In this document: positions 16,994 through 24,089 of the stretch, in pieces
How the letters are laid out: each line of letters starts with the position of its first letter
Position numbering within the stretch: the first letter of the stretch is position 1
Assembly: GCA_002393555.1 (NCBI GenBank)
Contig: DGSP01000041.1
Location: 52,374-101,471, forward strand
Origin: Prevotellaceae bacterium UBA4359
GTDB lineage: Bacteria; Bacteroidota; Bacteroidia; Bacteroidales; Bacteroidaceae
DNA: 49,098 nt
Direction of reading: 5' to 3'
Position numbers and translations under genes: made by a program
The notes under the pieces: model-generated
Told to the model about the DNA's origin: nothing
The model's input: only the letters and a program-made list of their open reading frames with translations
Database searches by the model: none

Positions 16994-17457
16994 TGAGCAG
17001 ATTTAACAAAGGCGAAGGCAGAGAAATGCCTGAGATGAACACCTCATCTCTCCCCGACTTGATCTTCACCATCCTGTTCTTCTTCATGATGGTAACCACC
17101 ATGCGTGAGGTGACGCTGAAAGTGAAGTTTGAGAAGCCAGTAGGTACACAACTGGAGAAACTCGCTCGTAAGTCCTGTACTTCCTTCATCTACATTGGCC
17201 AGCCAACAGATGCGCTGAAAGGACAGTACGGTACAGCCCACCGCATCCAGTTGAACGACAAGTATGCTGAAGCACCCGAAATCTACGACTACGTGATGTC
17301 CGACCGAGCCGAACTGGCCGAGTCCGACAAGCCCTTCTACACCGTTTCACTCAAGGTCGATCACCACACCCCTATGGGCATCATCACCGACGTGAAGCAA
17401 GTGCTCCGAAAGGCATACGCACTCAAGATTGTCTATTCGGCAAACAAAAAGCAATAA
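16993..17457 (+). CDS. exbD: ExbD/TolR-family biopolymer transporter, second copy
   Basis: Second ExbD, 154 residues. MNTSSLPDLIFTILFFFMMVTTM gives the single helix with the family Asp (Asp22); the periplasmic domain ends KIVYSANKKQ. Two different ExbD proteins made with one ExbB recalls the paired ExbD arrangement of several Bacteroidota and Xanthomonas systems; they may form a heteromeric pair. It ends the cluster, 22 bp before a strong terminator. Confidence 0.9.
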   Translation: MSRFNKGEGREMPEMNTSSLPDLIFTILFFFMMVTTMREVTLKVKFEKPVGTQLEKLARKSCTSFIYIGQPTDALKGQYGTAHRIQLNDKYAEAPEIYDYVMSDRAELAESDKPFYTVSLKVDHHTPMGIITDVKQVLRKAYALKIVYSANKKQ

Positions 17458-17479
17458 CAGTACAAACTACTACATAGAG

Positions 17480-17520
17480 AAAGAGGTCGTGTCAAAAGTA
17501 ACAGACACGACCTCTTTTTT
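17480..17520 (+). terminator. Rho-independent terminator of the exb operon
   Basis: Perfect 14-bp arms (17480-17493 and 17504-17517) with a 10-base loop followed by T residues. Confidence 0.92.
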
Positions 17521-17707
17521 GTGGGTGATTGTCACGTCAAGTTAGCGTTTTAGGCATAGGGAGAGTCCTTTTTCGGCTTTTCGTTCGATTTTTTTGTAAA
17601 AAAACGGAGACACTTTTGTGTTTTTTGTGGCTTCGCCCTAAATTTGCGAACTGTGAAACACGCTGATATCTTATGAGATGGATGCCATGCAAAACAATCC
17701 TATACGC
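17521..17707. other. Non-coding gap
   Basis: AT-rich sequence between the exb terminator and repeat R4. I see no gene, no convincing promoter and no clear repeat here. Confidence 0.5.
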
Positions 17708-17899
17708 AGGTGAACAAAAACACCTTATATAATGCGGCGAGGCCGCATAGTTCCAGGACAATCATTGACAATCATTGACTTCGCCGAACTAAAGGTCGCA
17801 AAAATTGACTTCATCGAGTTAAAAATTGGTTCCAATCATTATTGGACAAAATTATTGTTAATGATTGAATTTATTGCCCGAGAACCAGCCGCTTGCGGC
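17708..17899. repeat. Hairpin-bounded AT-rich repeat R4, copy 1
   Basis: Begins AGGTGAACAAAAA, has a hairpin ATGCGGC/GCCGCAT (17732-17748), an AT-rich interior with AATCATTGAC direct repeats and the segment AAAATTGGTTCCAAT, and ends with a second small hairpin GCCGCTTGCGGC. All these blocks occur in the same order at 48941-49096. Copy 1 is more diverged internally. No open reading frame of note. Confidence 0.8.
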
Positions 17900-17955
17900 A
17901 TAAAAGAAGTGATCTTTGTATAAAATAATCTTATGTAATTACAGAAATTTTTACT

Positions 17956-19332
17956 ATGAAATCTTTATCAAGACAATTGGTGCTGCTTCTGATGGCAGCA
18001 TGCTGTTTCTCGGCTTGTGAAAAACTGTCGTTGCCATCCGATGAGGGTGCGGAGACAGACGGAAAAGATGCGCTCTCGCTGCTGCAAATCAGCACCCGTG
18101 CTGCGGGCGAAGGAGCCACGGTCAGTTATCCTTTGTGGGTCTATGTTTTTGGAGGCGAGGAGTGTGTGGCAGTGCAACAAGTGACAGATGCAAGCCAACC
18201 CCTCAGCATACGGTTGGTGGAGGGCGACTATGTAGTTTATGCCGTAGGAGGTGCGTCGGCCAGCGACTATGTACTACCCACACAGGCCGAAGCCACACCC
18301 GACATGCCCATCGCCCTACAGGCAGGAAAGGAGCATGGCGACCTGATGGTGGCCCAGAGCAGTGTGACGCTGGCTGATGGTCAGACGAATGCTGTGACGT
18401 TGACGATGGAGCGTCGGGTGATGCTGCTGCAGAGCGTGGTGCTGCAGAAGATTCCCTCGGCAGCCACCGCCGTGACGGTCACGCTCTCGCCGCTCTATGA
18501 GCAACTGAACGGGACTGAATATGCAGGCGAGTCAGGCACTTCGACAGTTCAGTTGGTCAAACAATCCGACGGACGCACATGGTCTTTCGAAGGCACACGC
18601 TACCTCTTGCCACCCTCGGCCAGCCCACTCACCATCACAGTGAACGTGACGAAGCCCGACGGTGCGTCGAACTACACCTATAGCACCACAGAGCCGTTGA
18701 CCGCAGGCAGCAAACTCAACATACGCGGCACCTACACCGAAGCCGCCGAGGTGGTGTTGACAGCCTCCATCGTCGGTGCTGAATGGACAAGCGAGAAAAC
18801 CATCTCCTTCGATTTCGACGAGTCGGGCAGCAGCACGGCCGACAATGCAGGCGGCGAGAGCGGCGGCAACGAGACAGGGGAAGGTAGCGGCAGCGAGACC
18901 GTTCTGACAGGCACAGTGCCAGCCGTGGGCGACACCTATCGGGACTGCTACGTGGTGGCTGTGTCAGAGGCGAACGGCACAGCCGAAGTGCTACTCTTGT
19001 CGCCCACTCAGCAGACGATGACAGCCATCACCGATGGCATGACAGCCGATGACGTGATGCCTCTCGTGGAGGCCGCCCTGCCCTCGTGCGCTGTGGAGGG
19101 CATCAGTGGCTGGAGGTTGATGACAAAAGAGGAAGCACAGAAACTTGCTGCGCGCTATCAAGATTACTCTAAACTCAACATTGCAGGCGGTTCCAGCCAT
19201 CGTTTCTTAATCAATAACGATGGTGTGCTGAAGGCAGCCACGATGGGCACGGCCTCTGTCACAACAGTGTCCTCTTTCTCATCCGCTAACATCCTCCGTC
19301 CTGTCGCCACCGTCCGCATCACAGCAGAGTAA
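17956..19332 (+). CDS. FimB/Mfa2-type fimbrial anchor lipoprotein
   Basis: 458-residue lipoprotein. Signal peptide with lipobox FSAC near residue 21, followed by Glu-Lys after the Cys, a pattern compatible with surface export in Bacteroidota. The following beta-rich region (about 45-290), with alternating transthyretin-like strands and GTYTEAAE ending the second, fits the FimB/Mfa2 fimbrial family, which anchors or caps fimbriae. A low-complexity Gly/Ser/Glu linker (about 295-318) leads to a C-terminal domain (about 320-458) containing WRLMTKEEA. The family call rests on domain pattern, not on a catalytic motif. No other fimbrial gene is present in the window. Confidence 0.6.
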   Translation: MKSLSRQLVLLLMAACCFSACEKLSLPSDEGAETDGKDALSLLQISTRAAGEGATVSYPLWVYVFGGEECVAVQQVTDASQPLSIRLVEGDYVVYAVGGASASDYVLPTQAEATPDMPIALQAGKEHGDLMVAQSSVTLADGQTNAVTLTMERRVMLLQSVVLQKIPSAATAVTVTLSPLYEQLNGTEYAGESGTSTVQLVKQSDGRTWSFEGTRYLLPPSASPLTITVNVTKPDGASNYTYSTTEPLTAGSKLNIRGTYTEAAEVVLTASIVGAEWTSEKTISFDFDESGSSTADNAGGESGGNETGEGSGSETVLTGTVPAVGDTYRDCYVVAVSEANGTAEVLLLSPTQQTMTAITDGMTADDVMPLVEAALPSCAVEGISGWRLMTKEEAQKLAARYQDYSKLNIAGGSSHRFLINNDGVLKAATMGTASVTTVSSFSSANILRPVATVRITAE

Positions 19333-19376
19333 TCGTAAAGTCCCCCACAAAGAAGAAACATCATTGCATACTAAAT

Positions 19377-19458
19377 AATTGATGAATAATTCATGGATAA
19401 TTCACGGGTATTTAATGCTAAGAAGAAAACATGAATGACCATGAATTATTCATCAATT
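19377..19458. repeat. Inverted repeat with perfect 20-bp arms
   Basis: Arms AATTGATGAATAATTCATGG (19377-19396) and its exact complement at 19439-19458, with a 42-base loop. It lies 45 bp after the fimbrial lipoprotein stop and directly abuts repeat R3 at 19458. It lacks a T-run and is rich in A and T, so it looks like a small palindromic element rather than a classical terminator. Confidence 0.8.
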
Positions 19459-19479
19459 AACGTGAGTTCGATGTAAGAA
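19458..19479 (+). repeat. Dispersed intergenic repeat R3, copy 2
   Basis: TAACGTGAGTTCGATGTAAG and two more bases; the last 18 bases equal the complement of 46-63. Confidence 0.65.
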
Positions 19480-19512
19480 AGATATACGCCGCTTCTTTCC
19501 CACTTTCGCCAT

Positions 19513-19568
19513 CCGTTTCCCCCATATCCCAGTCGGACACTTGGCCGACATGAGTAAGGGGGAAACGG
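19513..19568. other. Nested hairpin upstream of thyA
   Basis: Outer arms CCGTTTCCCCC (19513-19523) and GGGGGAAACGG (19558-19568), inner arms GTCGG (19532-19536) and CCGAC (19545-19549). About 150 bp before the thyA -7 box. Function unknown; possibly a terminator for upstream transcription, but it is not followed by T residues. Confidence 0.5.
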
Positions 19569-19720
19569 TGTGTGTGTTTGAAGTGTGGACGAGAAGGGGA
19601 CAGAGACCTGCTGATTGTATCCTCATAGAGGGCTGAGCATGAGGTGGGAGGGGAAAAGATTCCTGTTGAACCTGAAAGAAAAAAAGAGGGAAAATGGTGG
19701 AGGATATGAAGAAAATGTAG

Positions 19721-19728
19721 TAACTTTG
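19721..19728 (+). promoter_or_regulatory. thyA -7 box
   Basis: TAACTTTG, followed by about 26 bases to the thyA start. No TTTG at the ideal upstream distance. Confidence 0.6.
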
Positions 19729-19754
19729 CAAACAGAATCAATCTTTAAGTTACA

Positions 19755-20549
19755 ATGAAACAATATCTTGACTTGCTCGACCGCATCCTGAAGGAGGGTG
19801 TGCAGAAGGGCGACCGCACAGGCACAGGCACCATCTCGGTGTTTGGCAATCAGATGAGGTTTAACCTTGCAGAGGGGTTTCCGCTACTGACAACGAAGAA
19901 GTTGCACCTGAAGTCCATCATATACGAGTTGCTTTGGTTCTTACAGGGCAACACGAATGCGAAGTGGCTGCAGGAGAGAGGGGTGCGCATTTGGAACGAG
20001 TGGGCTGACCCCGACGGAGACTTGGGACATATCTATGGGTATCAGTGGCGCAGTTGGCCCGACTATAACGGCCATCATATCGACCAAATCAGCGAGGTGA
20101 TTGAACAGATTAAGCAGAATCCCAACTCGCGAAGGCTGATTGTGTCGGCTTGGAATGTAGCCGACTTGGGCAACATGAATCTGCCTCCGTGCCATATCCT
20201 GTTCCAGTTCTATGTGGCTGACGGGAAGTTGAGTTGCCAACTCTACCAAAGGAGTGCGGACACGTTCCTCGGTGTGCCTTTCAACATAGCCTCGTATGCG
20301 CTGCTGACGATGATGGTGGCGCAGGTGTGTGACTTGAAGCCCGGCGATTTCGTCTATACGACAGGCGACACGCACCTCTACCTGGACCACATTGAACAGG
20401 CGAAATTGCAGTTGACGCGTGAACCCCGTCCGTTGCCCAAGATGCACATCAACCCTGCCGTGAAGAGCATCTTTGACTTCCAGTATGAGGACTTCACACT
20501 AACCGACTACGACCCACATCCTCACATCAAAGCCACCGTGAGCGTATGA
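19755..20549 (+). CDS. thyA: Thymidylate synthase
   Basis: Cytoplasmic dimeric enzyme that methylates dUMP to dTMP with methylene-tetrahydrofolate, releasing dihydrofolate for FolA. 264 residues, the E. coli length. Motifs: GDRTGTGT near 19-26 (phosphate-binding Arg), QWRSW near 96, the catalytic Cys in PPCHILFQF near residue 147, YQRSADTFLGVPFNIASYA near 165-185 and the C-terminal end TVSV in place of the usual APVAI. The last few residues differ from most relatives, which end in a hydrophobic Val or Ile; no frameshift is visible. Its partner folA is 3 kb downstream, separated by a decayed two-component locus. Confidence 0.97.
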   Translation: MKQYLDLLDRILKEGVQKGDRTGTGTISVFGNQMRFNLAEGFPLLTTKKLHLKSIIYELLWFLQGNTNAKWLQERGVRIWNEWADPDGDLGHIYGYQWRSWPDYNGHHIDQISEVIEQIKQNPNSRRLIVSAWNVADLGNMNLPPCHILFQFYVADGKLSCQLYQRSADTFLGVPFNIASYALLTMMVAQVCDLKPGDFVYTTGDTHLYLDHIEQAKLQLTREPRPLPKMHINPAVKSIFDFQYEDFTLTDYDPHPHIKATVSV

Positions 20550-20595
20550 CCAGCCCACCCTTTCCCCCTCGCCCATCTCTCCCCAACAGCAGGCA

Positions 20596-21034
20596 TTGCA
20601 ACAGCAGCAGAAAGGGAAACAGCAGCAGAAACCGCATCAGGAAGAAAAAGAGCAACAGCAACATATACAGCAAATGCTTGAACTATTGGGCTTTCTATTC
20701 GCCGTGCTGACTGTTTCATTCCTGACTTTTCTCTGGTGGCAACACCGACAAAAACGCAGACAAGTCATTAGCCATCTACCGCATTGTGCAGGAAGCAGTA
20801 AGCAACATCCTCAAACATGCTCAAGCCACCACCGTGGCCATGGTGCTGGAGCAGTCAACCGAAAGCGTGACAGTCACCATTGCCGACAATGGCACCCAAC
20901 CATTCTGCTGGAATGAAGAAAAAGGCATTGGTCTGAACACCATGCAGGAACGCGCTCATGCCATCAGAGCAAAAATAGAGGTGAGCACCCACAATGATGC
21001 TCACCTGTTCACGCTGAAAGTGCCTGTTGAATGA
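20596..21034 (+). pseudogene. Remnant of a TPR-type sensor histidine kinase
   Basis: Two frames are needed. The first (20596 to about 20775) encodes a Gln-rich coiled-coil end and one membrane helix ending WWQHRQKRR, as in the middle of TPR/NarX-like kinases. The second frame (about 20770-21034) gives an HATPase domain: YRIVQEAVSNILKHA (N box), ADNG, and GIGLNTMQERA (G box). The phosphoacceptor His and dimerisation region that should lie between them are missing and the frame changes there, so an internal deletion is implied. The N-terminal sensory part is also absent. It stands 46 bp after thyA and faces the truncated regulator at 22943. Confidence 0.75.
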
Positions 21035-21079
21035 GACGTAGCCCACCCTTTACATGTGATTCTCCTGAAGCCCTCTTCG

Positions 21080-21463
21080 TCACTTGCTGGCAATCTTCCA
21101 GGTCCCATTTATCTTCCGCATGTAGAAAGGTCTCGTCGTGCCATATCCATCTGCCATGATGGACACTTCCACTTCGGCTTCGTCGCCATTGATTTCTTCC
21201 GAGACCACTTCAAACTTCCCATTCTTGATAAGGTGACTTTCGGCATTGTCGCGCTCATATTGCCGCGTCAGTTTCTCTACCATCTTTTCCACCTTGTCCT
21301 CGGGCAAGTCCATGTAACTCACAGCCTTTTCCACATCGCCACTCTTGATGGCTTCGAGTGCAGCCACAGCCACATCGCCAGGCGTGTTGTCGCTACATGA
21401 GGTGAACGAAACAGCCATCATCAGCATGGCTGCCACTACAAAAAGAACACTTTTCTTCATCAT
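21080..21463 (-). CDS. Small lipoprotein, DUF4878-like
   Basis: 127-residue exported lipoprotein: signal peptide with lipobox SFTSC near residue 23. The rest forms a compact alpha-plus-beta domain (about 28-125) with two helices (DVAVAALEAIKSGDVEKAVSYM, split by a conserved Gly) and four beta strands ending RKINGTWKIASK. This is the pattern of DUF4878-like/NTF2-like periplasmic lipoproteins, common in Bacteroidales, function unknown. It is 18 bp downstream of the FISUMP gene on the same strand, probably co-transcribed. Confidence 0.65.
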   Translation of the reverse strand: MMKKSVLFVVAAMLMMAVSFTSCSDNTPGDVAVAALEAIKSGDVEKAVSYMDLPEDKVEKMVEKLTRQYERDNAESHLIKNGKFEVVSEEINGDEAEVEVSIMADGYGTTRPFYMRKINGTWKIASK

Positions 21464-21481
21464 TGCTAAAGTTTTTTAAGG

Positions 21482-22789
21482 TTAATAATAAGTAATTTTT
21501 CTTTTCTGAACCGTGATGGAGCCATCGGTGCTGTACACCTTGCGTTCTGTCCAGTTGCCATGCTGATCGACTGCGGTGTTCTTGTACGTCTCGGTGTAGG
21601 GTTCGCCAGCGTCCATGCCTCCTGGCTCGAAGTGCCGCTGCAACACATAGCCATCAGCCCCATAGCGAGTAGTCTCGGTGTTGATGTCATCGTAGATATG
21701 GCCAAAAGATTTCACCACACGTCCCAGCGCATCGTAAGTGTAATCTTCACCATTACCATCCGAATCGACCAGCCCCTTCACAATGCGGCCTTTCGCGTCG
21801 CGTCTGATGCCCGACGGGTAAATGGTACTCAACGACTTGCCGTCGATTGTCTTCCAGAATCCCTGTGCGTCAAACGTGCGGATGGTGTTGCCCCATTCGT
21901 TCACCCATGTGCAGGACTTCACGGGGCCACGCAACTCGAAGATGCCCAGTTCGCCACGCACTGCGGTTTGGGCTGCAGAGGCCGATGTTGAACCAGAAGC
22001 AGGCTTAGAGGTGGGAACGGGAGTGGGTGTTGGAGTAGGCGTTGGAGTTGCCGAGGCTGTCGCAACAGGTGCATCCGTCACCGCACGTACCATGTTGCCC
22101 CTAAAGCGATACGACTCGTGCAAGCCACCTTTGCCATCCACAAAATCCATCTGGAGGGCATTTTCCTTGTTGAAATTTCCACTATCATACTGTACCAGAT
22201 TGCCTGTCCAATAGTGGCCTCTCACTTGCTCAGCACTTTTGACATTTTCCTGACGGTATCCACCCGAAGGAAGGAAGATGCTGTTGCCGTTGGGGCCTGT
22301 CACCAACATACCCACCACACCATTCTGCTTGGTGTGAGTCCATTTGCATCTGTCTATCAATTCGCGACACTCTTCCTTTGTCGGTATGCGCCATGTGCCG
22401 CGCCAGAGCACACTGGCGGCATCATACCTCTTGCCACTGATTACTTTGCCTATGTCCATCATACCAGAACTCTTCGAATAATACCGATACGTATCCGGCC
22501 TATAGAGCGTTTTCGTCTGTGTCTCGCCCCAGGCAAAGTAGTCACCATACTCTTCGAGCCTTGTGGCTCCCACGTTGAACGGAGCCCAGCGCACCGACAA
22601 GCCCAAATCCACTGCATCGTTTTCCGACACCAGTGGCGGCAGTTCCTCCAGGGCCTGTTTCTTCGCCGTCTTTTCCTTTTTCGAACTCTTTTCTGTCTTA
22701 GCCCTCTGTGGCTGAACATCTTGTGCTACAGTTGGCTGGGCGGTTCCCAGCAAGAAAGCCGCCATCAGCAATAAATAAGTCTTTTTCAT
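21482..22789 (-). CDS. Secreted FISUMP-domain protein with RHS/YD-like tail
   Basis: About 435 residues. Signal peptide (about 1-22, ends TVAQ), a Lys/Glu-rich stretch (28-50), then a FISUMP-type domain (about 55-235): AVDLGLSVRWAPFNVGAT, YFAWGE, WRIPT, FLPSGGY and YWTGN. A Thr-Pro repeat linker (about 245-262) is followed by a C-terminal region with YD-like tracts (GNTIRTFDAQGFW, DYTYDALGRVVK). Substrate and role unknown; such proteins are surface-exposed. The start at 22789 is MKK; an upstream in-frame ATG at 22795 gives MHMKK. It lies inside the split two-component locus, opposite to it, with its own -7 box at 22825-22832. Confidence 0.7.
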   Translation of the reverse strand: MKKTYLLLMAAFLLGTAQPTVAQDVQPQRAKTEKSSKKEKTAKKQALEELPPLVSENDAVDLGLSVRWAPFNVGATRLEEYGDYFAWGETQTKTLYRPDTYRYYSKSSGMMDIGKVISGKRYDAASVLWRGTWRIPTKEECRELIDRCKWTHTKQNGVVGMLVTGPNGNSIFLPSGGYRQENVKSAEQVRGHYWTGNLVQYDSGNFNKENALQMDFVDGKGGLHESYRFRGNMVRAVTDAPVATASATPTPTPTPTPVPTSKPASGSTSASAAQTAVRGELGIFELRGPVKSCTWVNEWGNTIRTFDAQGFWKTIDGKSLSTIYPSGIRRDAKGRIVKGLVDSDGNGEDYTYDALGRVVKSFGHIYDDINTETTRYGADGYVLQRHFEPGGMDAGEPYTETYKNTAVDQHGNWTERKVYSTDGSITVQKRKITYY

Positions 22790-22824
22790 GTGCATTTTTC
22801 TGGTTGTTAATGTGAACTATGGCA

Positions 22825-22832
22825 CAAAGGTA
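22825..22832 (-). promoter_or_regulatory. -7 box of the FISUMP gene
   Basis: TACCTTTG on the minus strand, 35 bp before the start codon. Confidence 0.55.
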
Positions 22833-22852
22833 ATGAAAACTTCACAGAAAAC

Positions 22853-22905
22853 AATCACGGAAATCCACCATTTCAAGAGTTTCCCACAAAAAATCACGGA
22901 AATCC
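22853..22905 (+). promoter_or_regulatory. 14-bp direct repeats upstream of the truncated regulator
   Basis: AATCACGGAAATCC occurs at 22853-22866 and 22892-22905, 39 bp apart; the second extends to the palindrome CACGGAAATCCGTG. They flank the region between the divergent -7 boxes at 22825-22832 and 22931-22938, as operator sites for a regulator would. Confidence 0.5.
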
Positions 22906-22930
22906 GTGGCCTTTTCTCATCTTAAAACCT

Positions 22931-22938
22931 TAATTTTG
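22931..22938 (+). promoter_or_regulatory. -7 box of the truncated regulator
   Basis: TAATTTTG, only 4 bp before the first ATG (22943), so a transcript starting about 7 bases downstream would be leaderless or lack the first codon. Confidence 0.5.
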
Positions 22939-22942
22939 CACA

Positions 22943-23296
22943 ATGATGAACACGAACGAAACAAACATACCTTCAGAACTCTCCATCGCCATCGTCGATG
23001 ACCACGAGGTGGTGTTGGAGGGACTGTACAGTTTTCTGAAAAAGAACGGACAGAAGAATGTGCAAGCCTTCCGTTCTGCCCGCGACTTGCTCCGTCAGGC
23101 TCAGAAACTGCGCGAAATAGCCCGAGGACTCTCCACCAAAGAGATTGCCGCACGGCTCTACATCTCGGAAAACACCGTCGAGACCCACCGACAGAGCCTT
23201 TTTGCCAAACTGCAGGCCCACAACATGGCCGACCTCATGGTCAAGGCCATCGCCCAGGGCTATATCAACCCACACGACATAGCCAGCACCCTCTAA
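22943..23296 (+). CDS. Truncated LuxR/NarL-family response regulator
   Basis: 117 residues where NarL-type regulators have about 210. Residues 12-50 are the start of a receiver domain (IAIVDDHEVVLEGLYSFLKKNG, with the acidic pair). From about residue 57 the reading continues directly into the HTH LuxR domain (REIARGLSTKEIAARLYISENTVETHRQSL) without the phosphorylated Asp, the Lys and the rest of the receiver. The frame is intact, so an in-frame internal deletion of about 90-100 residues is inferred. It may still bind DNA, but not through phosphorylation. The related kinase remnant is at 20596-21034. Confidence 0.75.
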   Translation: MMNTNETNIPSELSIAIVDDHEVVLEGLYSFLKKNGQKNVQAFRSARDLLRQAQKLREIARGLSTKEIAARLYISENTVETHRQSLFAKLQAHNMADLMVKAIAQGYINPHDIASTL

Positions 23297-23384
23297 ACAC
23301 ACCCCGCCATCCAGGCCACCAGCCCCCCCTGAAAGTAAGCCCCACCCTGCAAAAACACAAAAGCGAAAATCCTCTCCATCTGCA

Positions 23385-23453
23385 ACGCCACACAAATTGC
23401 AATAACAACGCCACACAACATATATTTTGTACGCCACACAAATTGCAAGTGCA
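23385..23453 (+). repeat. 23-bp tandem repeat array, family III (copy C1)
   Basis: ACGCCACACAA begins at 23385, 23408 and 23431, exactly 23 bp apart. Units 1 and 3 continue ATTGCAA; unit 2 differs after the eleventh base. A further partial unit begins ACGACGTTGCAC at 23454. The array is between the truncated regulator and the folA promoter. Confidence 0.8.
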
Positions 23454-23523
23454 ACGACGTTGCACGTAGGGAGAGTGTGGAGAACCATCCAGACAGGAAA
23501 CCCTGCTGAACAGCGAGAAAAGA

Positions 23524-23555
23524 TTTGCTCATCTCGCAAACATGTACTATCTTTG
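23524..23555 (+). promoter_or_regulatory. folA promoter
   Basis: TTTG at 23524-23527, 20 bp, TATCTTTG at 23548-23555: textbook Bacteroidota promoter. Confidence 0.75.
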
Positions 23556-23600
23556 CAAGCAGAAACATCAACACACCCTGACTCCATGAGACAAGACCCC

Positions 23601-24089
23601 ATGATTTCCATCATCGTAGCCATCGCCGAGAACCGTGCCATCGGCCTGGAAAACAAACTCATCTACTGGCTGCCCAACGACCTGAAGCGATTCAAGGCAC
23701 TCACCACGGGCCACACCATCATTATGGGCCGGCGCACCTTCGAGAGTCTGCCCAAAGGTGCATTGCCCAATCGCCGCAACATCGTGTTGTCGCGCAAGGG
23801 GAAAGCCGAGGACTTCCCCGGTTGCGACCTCTATCCCACGCTGGACGAGGCCCTGGCTTCGTGCACGGGCGAAGTCTATATCATCGGTGGAGCATCGGTC
23901 TATCGGGAAGCCCTTCCCAAAGCCAACCGCCTCTGCCTCACTTGCATCTACGACACCCCCGAAAAGGCGGACACATTTTTTCCTGAGATTGACGAAAGTG
24001 AATGGGCGGAAACCTTCAGAGAGGAACACGAGACGGATGAAAAACACGCATATCGGTATGCGTTTGTAGATTTGGAGAGAAAAGCATGA
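23601..24089 (+). CDS. folA: Dihydrofolate reductase
   Basis: Cytoplasmic NADPH-dependent reductase of dihydrofolate to tetrahydrofolate, the partner of ThyA. 162 residues from the ATG at 23601, which aligns exactly with the family N-terminus (MISIIVAIAENRAIG); an in-frame ATG at 23586 adds five residues. The Asp27-type catalytic acid is in LPNDLKRFK, the NADPH motif is MGRRTFESL near residue 45, and YIIGGASVYREAL near 98 is also present. The usual WHLP before the catalytic Asp is YWLP here. The gene overlaps the next by 4 bp (ATGA). Confidence 0.95.
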   Translation: MISIIVAIAENRAIGLENKLIYWLPNDLKRFKALTTGHTIIMGRRTFESLPKGALPNRRNIVLSRKGKAEDFPGCDLYPTLDEALASCTGEVYIIGGASVYREALPKANRLCLTCIYDTPEKADTFFPEIDESEWAETFREEHETDEKHAYRYAFVDLERKA

